Of a stretch of 64,000 nt of DNA, positions 44,295-51,920 are shown in pieces. The stretch comes from Glaciihabitans sp. (lineage in GTDB: Bacteria; Actinomycetota; Actinomycetes; Actinomycetales; Microbacteriaceae), in NCBI GenBank assembly GCA_025464095.1, contig JAODMF010000020.1, positions 62,001-126,000 on the forward strand. The letters run 5' to 3'. The position numbers and the translations under genes are program-made. The notes beneath the pieces were generated by a model. The model searched no databases and was not told the DNA's origin. It saw only the letters and a list, made by a program, of their open reading frames with translations. The first letter of the stretch is position 1, and the number at the start of each line of letters is the position of its first letter.

Positions 44295-45712
44295 GAGATT
44301 GCCCCAATAAGTGCTGTTGGGTCGGAGCGAACGTCGGGGAGATAAAACATACCAACTTCAGCTTGCGACCGGATGATGTCGAACTCCTCGACCAACCCGG
44401 AACTTTGATCGTCATTCCCACCAAACACAATGCTTGCGGGCGCTGCGATTCTCTCAGGCGGGTTTGTACGGGCGATGATGACCGCGGATGGCTTTCGGGA
44501 CGGACGCACACGGTCAATGCGTGCCTGAACTCGGGTCACCGCGGTTTCAAAATCGGCTGGCTCTTGACTTGAATAGATGGAAACGGTGGCACCAGCAACG
44601 TTGACGTCACCATCTACGATCCGAATTGATGTAGACATCCAACTCTCTATCTCGGCGATGAGATGAATGACGTCCGCCAGGTGCACTAGGTCGGAAGTGT
44701 CTTTCGCCGGATGCGGCATGTAGTTGCGCCTGCTATCAACACCGAACCACTTTGCGCGCGCAGCGCCATATTCAAGGTATCCCAGTTGCGTGATCTCCTC
44801 GAGTACATGGGCCGTATCGACGCTAACTACCGACCTCTGGCGTTCAATTACGTCGAACTTGGCGGCACTTAGTTGCACCAGTGTGGCTAGCGCGTAGGCC
44901 GCACACGCCTTCATGAATTCCTCCCAGCCGCAATCGATGCAGTGTCCAGCATTGGCGCCTATAGATGACGCGAATGTAGTGACCGACTGATCGCCCGGCC
45001 CAACCAGGACGAAGGATGTCGCACCGCCGACACCCTCCACAATCTTCTGCAGCGTCGAGCTCACTAGATTCGCTGAAGAGCCAAGCCCAACGAAAGCTAT
45101 GACTGGAGCGAGCAGCGTTTGGTTTGCAATGAGTTCCTTCCAACTTCCCTGCCACGTCGAGTCGAGGTCAGCAGTAGTCAGCACCAGATCTCGAGGCAGG
45201 CCATTTGCACTGCCGTGAAGATAGATAAGCGTCTTCGAGCTTTTGGACGGCAAATCCTCTATCCGCTCAATGACATGAACGTCCGATTCGCCGAGGTGCG
45301 CGATCGCGGCCGCCATCGCGGTGTCGTAGTTCAAGGTAAGGATGGATCGGACAAAACCGTCTGCTTGGAGTGCCGCTGCAATTTCATGACCAAGGTTCGC
45401 AGAGGCAAGCTTCATCCGCGGAATTGGCAGTTCGGCGACGAGTAGATCTTGCGCACCTGTGGCGGTTACAACCGCGTCCGCGAGCTCCGACAAATCCCAA
45501 GGATTGGGTTGCTGCGCGATGACGCCTCGCCGGGTGAGTGCAAGATGCGCCAATTCGGAGTAGTGACTGCCGAGCTCAAAGCCAGTGGGATCGTCCAGCG
45601 AGCTCCCGGCTCCAATGACGAGAACAATACCCTGCTCATTGACGTGCTCAAGCGCAGCTTTGAGCTCATTTGATAGTTGAATGATGGATTTTCCTCGATC
45701 GGAGTAGTGCAC
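44291..45712 (-). CDS. SIR2-like effector protein
   Basis: A SIR2-family protein of about 473 residues. GIVLVIGAGSSLDDPTGF is the NAD-binding loop, SILTLNYDTAMAAAI the TxNYD block, and LIYLHGSANGLPRDLVLT contains the His-Gly of the active site. The C-terminal ~200 residues are a separate region with no clear family. SIR2-like proteins in phage-defence operons hydrolyse NAD to stop growth. The GTG at 45712 is taken as start; the frame runs open to 45784 with a further GTG there. Its stop overlaps the middle component. Confidence 0.8.
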   Translation of the reverse strand: MHYSDRGKSIIQLSNELKAALEHVNEQGIVLVIGAGSSLDDPTGFELGSHYSELAHLALTRRGVIAQQPNPWDLSELADAVVTATGAQDLLVAELPIPRMKLASANLGHEIAAALQADGFVRSILTLNYDTAMAAAIAHLGESDVHVIERIEDLPSKSSKTLIYLHGSANGLPRDLVLTTADLDSTWQGSWKELIANQTLLAPVIAFVGLGSSANLVSSTLQKIVEGVGGATSFVLVGPGDQSVTTFASSIGANAGHCIDCGWEEFMKACAAYALATLVQLSAAKFDVIERQRSVVSVDTAHVLEEITQLGYLEYGAARAKWFGVDSRRNYMPHPAKDTSDLVHLADVIHLIAEIESWMSTSIRIVDGDVNVAGATVSIYSSQEPADFETAVTRVQARIDRVRPSRKPSAVIIARTNPPERIAAPASIVFGGNDDQSSGLVEEFDIIRSQAEVGMFYLPDVRSDPTALIGAIS

Positions 45713-45862
45713 GAATCTTATTGGCGATCGCTCATTAGTGGAACTGAATTTCCAACGAAACGAACGCGTCGGAGCAAGCGGCACACCCGCGTGGTGTTCG
45801 GTATCAAGCGAATGCCAAAAATTCGCGCCCGCATCCGCTTCACTAGCAATCCTGGCCGCCGA

Positions 45863-47182
45863 TCACCACCATGCTCCGCTCTGAGTAGGCGCGAAGGTCG
45901 AGTACCTCCCGTAGCCGGGCAACTGGCGGAGAAAACCACCGTCCTCAAGCTGGTATAGGTAGCGCACAACCTGCTTGAACGCGTCCGTGCTCATGCCAAT
46001 GCCGCACCGCTCGATCGCACGGAACGCATCCCGAGCACCGAAAGGACTCGACTGCCCGGCGATGAGTTCGAAGTAGATCACGCACTGCCACTGCACAAGC
46101 AACTCTGGCGGAGAGGTCGGATTGACGATGTAGTCGATGCGTCCCTTCAAGTAGTCGCCAAAGTAGGCACGGATCTCAGCCAGTGCCTCACTTCGGCTCC
46201 AGCGCTCGACGCCGCCGAATAGTGCGCGGATCCGCTGCTGCTGTGGGCTCCGTCGGGCTTCCCAGGTTCGTTGCTTGGCTTCACGCTCCTGCCGCCGACG
46301 TTCGCGGGTCCTCGCGGCTTGCGCCAGTGCCGTCGTGTTGTGGGTGCCGAGTGCGGCCGTCCGCGCATACAGTCCGTGTAACCACTCCCCCCCAAGCCCG
46401 TGGCGTGTGTTCGGGCGGAGGTCGGTCAATGAATGGATCTCTAGCCGTGCCGAAACAAGCTCGTTGAACACCGGCACGCGTTGGTCGAGGTATCTGTCGG
46501 CATCAGCATCGAAAGGATGTCCAACTCCGACGGCAACGCCGACAACACTCAGGTCGGGGCTTAGAAACATCAAAGCTTGACCCGACTGAACAACGGCTTC
46601 GTGAGTTGGATTTGCCTGCACGGTGCCGTCGGCCGTGAGCTTCAATTGGTTCGATGTGTGACCGAACAGCCATACATCGATGATGCCCTGCCTCTGGTAC
46701 GAATCATGACGACGCTGCCACGCCTCGGGAGTGAGGGAGCTGTACTGCACCTCGAAGGCAATTCGGTCGCCATCGGGCCCAGTGAGGAGCACATCCGCGC
46801 GCCTCTCGCCCTTCTCGTTCGTGTATTCCTCGCGTTGAGCTTTTGATCGCGGGTAGTTCCGCCGCAACCAGTCTTGGATCAGGGCACACCCCTGCGAATG
46901 GAAGATCGACTCCCGTGAATGGCCACCCCCGCGTGCGAAATGCTGAAGACCGTCGCGCTTCTTCGTCCGGTGCGCCGTCGTGAGTTTCGCGGCACAGCCC
47001 GGGACTGGACAGACGATTCGTTCGCTGACGAACGCTCTCGACTCTGTTGCTGTGTCGTCCTCGAGGTACCACAGGTCGCCCGTGTGCTTGTCTAGCCCCC
47101 ATACAAAGCGCTCCTCCCCGCTCTGGAAAGCGGACAGGCTGGACTTATGGTCGTCGGCGAAAGAACTCGTGCTCGCCGACAC
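45863..47182 (-). CDS. CoiA-like protein with PD-(D/E)XK nuclease core
   Basis: The protein is about 439 residues. A Cys-containing segment CPVPGCAAKL precedes HFARGGGHSRES and the nuclease core RADVLLTGPDGDRIAFEVQYSSL, with Asp and the Glu-x-Gln dyad. WQRRHDSYQRQGIIDVWLFG follows. This order is that of competence protein CoiA. A tail of ~200 residues includes an Arg-rich coiled stretch and a helical C-terminus. The start is GTG, five bases after the stop of the GIY-YIG gene, so it is in the same operon. In this context it is more likely a defence nuclease than a competence factor. Confidence 0.78.
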   Translation of the reverse strand: MSASTSSFADDHKSSLSAFQSGEERFVWGLDKHTGDLWYLEDDTATESRAFVSERIVCPVPGCAAKLTTAHRTKKRDGLQHFARGGGHSRESIFHSQGCALIQDWLRRNYPRSKAQREEYTNEKGERRADVLLTGPDGDRIAFEVQYSSLTPEAWQRRHDSYQRQGIIDVWLFGHTSNQLKLTADGTVQANPTHEAVVQSGQALMFLSPDLSVVGVAVGVGHPFDADADRYLDQRVPVFNELVSARLEIHSLTDLRPNTRHGLGGEWLHGLYARTAALGTHNTTALAQAARTRERRRQEREAKQRTWEARRSPQQQRIRALFGGVERWSRSEALAEIRAYFGDYLKGRIDYIVNPTSPPELLVQWQCVIYFELIAGQSSPFGARDAFRAIERCGIGMSTDAFKQVVRYLYQLEDGGFLRQLPGYGRYSTFAPTQSGAWW

Positions 47183-47186
47183 GCGA

Positions 47187-47741
47187 TTAGATGTAAATGG
47201 GAGTCGAGTTGATGAGCGGCGCCCCGATGTTCGCATACGGCTGGCGCCCCATGACTCGCTCAAATCCGCGAATCAGCCCGCTTTCAATCGCGGCGCTCTC
47301 ACCCTCCGCGAGTGGTTTCCATGCAATGAGGAGGCTGTCGATGTCATCTATCTGCCAGAGCAGCTTGCCGCCGTAGTGGTTCGCCCCGCCTCGATAGCCG
47401 TGTTTCTGGAGTTCTCGAACTCTGCGAGCAAGGCCCTGTCGGCGCTTTGCTTTGGAGGACCGAAGGGGGCCTTTGCCAAAGTAGAGAACCTGCACTCCCG
47501 AAACCCAGCGGTCAGCGGCGTCTTCTGCGGACCAGCGTTTGGGTCGGGGCTTGCGATGGTCCTCGTCGCGAAACTTTGGAACATCGGTCGACTCACGAAC
47601 GACGACGTAAACCCCTTCAATATCTGACTGGGTGAGACCGATGACTTGGAACTCGTCCCAGTCCTTCAGCGGAACAAAACCAACAAACCCGTATTCACGC
47701 AACGACTCGATCGCATAGGTCACCTTGATGCTCTCTTCCAT
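47187..47741 (-). CDS. GIY-YIG-like nuclease-fold protein
   Basis: A protein of 184 residues from the ATG at 47741, with GAGAG upstream. GVYVVVRE and VQVLYFGKG are spaced like the GIY and YIG strands, followed by RRQGLARRVRELQKHGYRGG with the basic helix and later LLIAWKPLAEGESAAIESGLI, containing a Glu that may bind the metal. The frame upstream to 47867 overlaps the next gene and was not used. It sits between the unknown 264-residue protein and the CoiA-like gene, each a few bases apart. Confidence 0.68.
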   Translation of the reverse strand: MEESIKVTYAIESLREYGFVGFVPLKDWDEFQVIGLTQSDIEGVYVVVRESTDVPKFRDEDHRKPRPKRWSAEDAADRWVSGVQVLYFGKGPLRSSKAKRRQGLARRVRELQKHGYRGGANHYGGKLLWQIDDIDSLLIAWKPLAEGESAAIESGLIRGFERVMGRQPYANIGAPLINSTPIYI

Positions 47742-47752
47742 CTCTCGTTGAC

Positions 47753-48547
47753 TCAGTTCCCAACGGTGTGATGTCGGTGCTGCCCTGCGAACCACAGTCC
47801 CGTTTCTCGGGATTGGCGATAGGTTCCGAGGAATCCGATTGGGCGAACATATACGTCCACATGCCACGACGAGTCACCCAACTCGGGCAGCTCTGCACTG
47901 AGCTCAACAAGTCCCCGATACCAGCCCATCACAGACTCGCAGGTGTAGACCGCGCGGCGGGCGGGCCGATCGATCAGGGCGATCGATCCTCGATAGGTTG
48001 ACGAAGCGGGGCCGGCCGCGTGGTCGCCACCTTCTAGGTGCTTGCCGTGCGGGGAAAGCTCTCGAGGGATTTGATCACCTCGCACTTCGGCGAGAGTGCG
48101 CGTCCAGTCGCCAGACAAGTCGTCTGGCGTGGGGTCGTAGTCTGTCCCCTCCGCTAGCGCTTGGTGGTCGAAGTAACTGAGCCGATCGTGGCACCACTCG
48201 GTGTAAGGGAGCAGATTGCCATCGCGCTCCCACACCGCGTTGATGAGCGCCAGCCGAGGGTCGACGGTCGGCCTCCCCGCGTCATACCACCAGCGCAGCC
48301 CACGGTCATGGCGGGTCCAACCGAATGAATAGGTCAGAAAGCTCTGTAACGCGGTCCAGTAGCCGAGGAATCCCATGAAGTCTTCGCCGACTCGCGGGGC
48401 CGTTGGCATCGGCGAGCCGACCGAGGGAGTAGCCAGAGCCCGATAAGGCAATGCCGTCGCCCAGCACCACTCCCACTGCCCTCCGACTTCGGCCTTAAGG
48501 ACAGAATGGTCAACCGTCGGAAGGAAGGGCCTATCGACTCGCGTCAT
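47753..48547 (-). CDS. Unknown protein of the methylase-DUF499 operon
   Basis: A protein of 264 residues with no recognised fold. It is rich in tryptophan and tyrosine (WEWCWATALPYRAL, YSFGWTRHDRGLRWWYD, WCHDRLSYFDHQAL) and ends with VRPIGFLGTYRQSRETGLWFAGQHRHHT. ATG at 48547 lies 8 bases after the DUF499 stop; GTG at 48562 would overlap it. It is followed by the GIY-YIG gene after 11 bases, so it is an integral operon member, perhaps a specificity or inhibitor subunit (guess). Confidence 0.65.
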   Translation of the reverse strand: MTRVDRPFLPTVDHSVLKAEVGGQWEWCWATALPYRALATPSVGSPMPTAPRVGEDFMGFLGYWTALQSFLTYSFGWTRHDRGLRWWYDAGRPTVDPRLALINAVWERDGNLLPYTEWCHDRLSYFDHQALAEGTDYDPTPDDLSGDWTRTLAEVRGDQIPRELSPHGKHLEGGDHAAGPASSTYRGSIALIDRPARRAVYTCESVMGWYRGLVELSAELPELGDSSWHVDVYVRPIGFLGTYRQSRETGLWFAGQHRHHTVGN

Positions 48548-48554
48548 GACGAAC

Positions 48555-51500
48555 TCAGTCACTCTCGAACTCGTTCGTCGTGAATTTCAGGGTAGAAGCA
48601 TTCTCGCGAATCGTGCGGACCTGCTGCTCGGTAAACCCATCGGGCGCAACAGCGTCAATCGAGACGTTGAGCGTGAGCTTCACACCTGCGACAGCTGCCA
48701 GGTTCGCGATCACCTCGGCGGCGATCTTCGCGAAGTCGCCGGCGTAGCGATCACCGCTGATCGGTGCGCTCCCGACGAAACGACGAGTGATTGGTTTCGA
48801 CGGAATGACCGGCGCTTGAGTATTGTCACGCGGTCGGGTTGCCGCTTCCACATCAGACGACGCGAAGTACCTAGCCGGGTCGTCGTGGGGAGTGGATGGG
48901 ATCGGCTTTTCGGCGGTCCTCTGAGTCTCGGCGCGCTCAGGCTTCACTATCAGAGTCGCGTCTGTAACGGTTGCCCGACCCGTCTCTCCCGGGAGCCACA
49001 GTCCCGAGTAGGTGTCCGACTCCGTGTCGTAGCCGTCAGCTAGAGCGAAGCCTTCGGATTGCCATATGAGGGGTTGGTTGTCGAGCGCATCCACGAGGAC
49101 CTCGCGTCCACGCAGCCGAGGCATATAGGGGTACTGGGCGTAGAGCCCCCACAGCGCACCAACGCTCACGTGCCCATCAGCCCATGCCGCTGGCACCTTC
49201 TCATCGAGCGACAGGCGGATCGACCGCGCTGCGTGTTGCGAGCTGAATGCACCCGCGCTACCAAGCCTCTTTGCGACACGATCCGCAAGCGACAGCGACT
49301 GCCCGTCGGTCTTGATCTCTTCGATCTCGAAGGGGCCGCCCGGCACGGGAGAAGTTGGGTTCAGCACCCACTGGTACGTCAGCGGCAGCCGGTCGTCAAT
49401 CGTGTGGCTCGCTTGATCGCGCTTCTCGCTCGCCTGCGCGAGCTGCTGCGGAGTGAGATTGAGCTCGTTGGACTTCTCGACGATTTCCTTCCACGCCAAG
49501 TATGTTCGTGCAGCTTGATCAAGCTCGGCCAAACGGTCCTCGTCGGGCGCCAAGAAGACGACCATGTTGCGATTGGTGCGATTCGCGGTCCCTCGCCGTT
49601 CCGTGGCTTGCTGTGCGAAAGTGAACGCCGCTGAATCCGTTGCACGTCGCTTGTGACTGAACTTGGGGTGAAGGATGACGAGCCGAGCCTGGTCGGTGTC
49701 AGGAATGTCACCGGAGTCAGCGGGGCCAACGTGTACCCCCGCGAAATCGCCACGCGCACGTTCCTCCACGCGGAGCCGGCGCACGATTTCTGCCCAGACG
49801 TCTTCGCGGTGCAGAGCTTCGGCCGCGTCCTTGGCGCGCCGGGTGATGTTGGCTTCGGTGTCGTACCAGTGCTTGCCAGCGCTCGAGTAAAAATAGGTTG
49901 CGCGGTCCCCCAGCTGGGACAGTGCCGAGTGGAAGTTACCTACGACGTCACCTGGCACAGCTGCGCCCAGGAAGACGCGCGCCGTATCGACACCTTTGTG
50001 TGATGTGCCAATTGTTGGAGCTGCACCAAAGAACACCGTGCGTGCGAGCCGTTTCGTGATCGACCGCTGCCCAAGCACTGTCTTCTCTGCGTCGATGCGG
50101 GCTGGTTCCGAGTTCGGTCCGTCGACATCAGCGTCGATCACGGCCTTCCACGAGTCCTGCAAGTACTGGGTGAGCTCGGCATTGACTGATGCGACTGAGA
50201 GCGGAATGGAGCCGGGCATGATTAGGGGCGCCTGATCCTCGCCCAACCAAAGCGCGTGGATAACCGCGTTCATCAATCGCAGCACACCACGGGTGCGTTG
50301 GAATCGCTCCAACGACGACCAGTCCTCATAAAGACGATCGAACAACTCCGGGTGCAGTGGGTACGTCTGCCGGATGCGCGCGCCATACTGCGGATCCCGC
50401 GCCTCCTTCGGGAACTCACCCGCGTTCTGGCCGTAGAAGTCGGTGAACGCCTTTGCAGTCGCGTTGATCTGAGCAAGGGCCGTGGCGTCTTCGGCCTCAA
50501 AGAGCCGCTGCTTCACGATGCGGTAGGCCTCGTCGCTCGAAGCGGGGCGCCACTGGTCGGCGATACGGCGCACCACGTTCTGCAGGCGTTTGAGCGCCTC
50601 CATGCCGTTACTGCCACCGACTTCCTCGGCCGCGCCAACCACTTCCTCGCTGTCGTCGCCATCGTGCGACGCGGGGATCGAGATCGCGAGCAGCACGCCC
50701 GGAGTCGACTTCACCGCTTCCGTTAGCGACTGAGCGAACGTGAACTGAGTGTCGAACGTACCGCCTGCGAGGTCCTCACGTCCGTAGAGCTGACGAGCGT
50801 ATGCGACCCACTCATCGATGAGGATCACAGCAGGCGCGTACTTCGCGAGGAGCTTGTGAAGGTCAGCACCAGGGTTAGTGCGCTTCTCATCGTGCTCGGC
50901 GACTATCGCGTAGGCGTCTGGGCCGCCGAGCTGCCAGGCCAGCTCGCCCCAAAGGGTGTTTATTCGCGTGCCGTCCGGCTTCTCCTCGCCCTGAGGCGCG
51001 AAATGGTTACCGACTAGAGCAACTCTGCGTGCTGAAATCCCATCCGATGGGTAGCCGTTTGCGCCCAGGAGATCCTGTGTCTCCTGCGGAAACGCGCTGA
51101 GCTTCAGCCCGCTAGCGAGGTGCCACAGACCAAGCATCGAATGAGTCTTGCCGCCACCGAAGTTGGTTTGGAGGTTGATTACAGGTGACGCGTTCCCGTC
51201 TCCGGAAAGCCGCTTCACAGTTCGACCGATCAGGTCTCGCAGACCCTCAGTCAGGTAGGTACGGGCGTAAAACTGAGCCGGATCGGAGTATTCACCGCCG
51301 GTGGATCCGTCACCCCTCGCCACCTTGTACAGGTCAGCAGCGAACTCGGACGACTGAAAACTACCGGTTGCGACCTCATCCCGCGGCCTCAGTACGTCGC
51401 GCCAAGGTGCCACACCTGCCGCGCCGGGAACGACAGTCGACGACTTGAGACTCTTCTCGTCCTGCTTACTTGTGGTGATGCGTCGGAGGTTCAAGCGGAT

Positions 51501-51920
51501 CTCGTCGACCTGACCGGCAACCTCGGTGGCGCCAACCGCCGAGAGTAGGAGTCGGGCGTAATCCAAAGCCCGGAGTGCTGAATCGTCGTCGAAAGTGCCG
51601 TTGTGTGCCCAAGTGTCGCGCATCCCCCGCAGCAAGCTCGCGTAAGCCTCATGCTCCCTCGAGAGAACCGCACGGAATGGATACCATCCCTGTTTCACCC
51701 GGCCAGTGAGGCCCTCGGTCAGCATTCGAAGCTGCACTTGAGGGTCCATCCGGTCGTATTTCTTGTCGCTGATGCCTTTTGCCTCGTCGGCAAGCTTGAC
51801 GATCCCTGACCAATCGCTGTCGCCTATAGCGGGCGAGATCGTCTCTGCGATAAAGGTGTCTAGAGCTGGGGACAGCAACTCGAACATCCGCCCGACCCTG
51901 TCCCGGTTTGATGTCGCCAT
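48555..51920 (-). CDS. DUF499 ATPase with N-terminal Swt1-type HEPN domain
   Basis: The protein has 1121 residues. Residues ~8-145 form a helical HEPN-like domain with RDTWAHNGTF, which gives the Rx4H dyad (Arg101, His106) of Swt1-type HEPN RNases. The following part is a DUF499/COG1483 P-loop ATPase with NLQTNFGGGKTH (249-260) as Walker A and VILIDEW (365-371) as Walker B. Such ATPases accompany DUF1156 methylases in BREX-, DISARM- and Dpd-like loci and share features with PglY/BrxC. The C-terminus ends in a beta-rich segment (KLTLNVSIDAVAPDGF). It starts one base inside the methylase stop (TAATG). Confidence 0.88.
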   Translation of the reverse strand: MATSNRDRVGRMFELLSPALDTFIAETISPAIGDSDWSGIVKLADEAKGISDKKYDRMDPQVQLRMLTEGLTGRVKQGWYPFRAVLSREHEAYASLLRGMRDTWAHNGTFDDDSALRALDYARLLLSAVGATEVAGQVDEIRLNLRRITTSKQDEKSLKSSTVVPGAAGVAPWRDVLRPRDEVATGSFQSSEFAADLYKVARGDGSTGGEYSDPAQFYARTYLTEGLRDLIGRTVKRLSGDGNASPVINLQTNFGGGKTHSMLGLWHLASGLKLSAFPQETQDLLGANGYPSDGISARRVALVGNHFAPQGEEKPDGTRINTLWGELAWQLGGPDAYAIVAEHDEKRTNPGADLHKLLAKYAPAVILIDEWVAYARQLYGREDLAGGTFDTQFTFAQSLTEAVKSTPGVLLAISIPASHDGDDSEEVVGAAEEVGGSNGMEALKRLQNVVRRIADQWRPASSDEAYRIVKQRLFEAEDATALAQINATAKAFTDFYGQNAGEFPKEARDPQYGARIRQTYPLHPELFDRLYEDWSSLERFQRTRGVLRLMNAVIHALWLGEDQAPLIMPGSIPLSVASVNAELTQYLQDSWKAVIDADVDGPNSEPARIDAEKTVLGQRSITKRLARTVFFGAAPTIGTSHKGVDTARVFLGAAVPGDVVGNFHSALSQLGDRATYFYSSAGKHWYDTEANITRRAKDAAEALHREDVWAEIVRRLRVEERARGDFAGVHVGPADSGDIPDTDQARLVILHPKFSHKRRATDSAAFTFAQQATERRGTANRTNRNMVVFLAPDEDRLAELDQAARTYLAWKEIVEKSNELNLTPQQLAQASEKRDQASHTIDDRLPLTYQWVLNPTSPVPGGPFEIEEIKTDGQSLSLADRVAKRLGSAGAFSSQHAARSIRLSLDEKVPAAWADGHVSVGALWGLYAQYPYMPRLRGREVLVDALDNQPLIWQSEGFALADGYDTESDTYSGLWLPGETGRATVTDATLIVKPERAETQRTAEKPIPSTPHDDPARYFASSDVEAATRPRDNTQAPVIPSKPITRRFVGSAPISGDRYAGDFAKIAAEVIANLAAVAGVKLTLNVSIDAVAPDGFTEQQVRTIRENASTLKFTTNEFESD

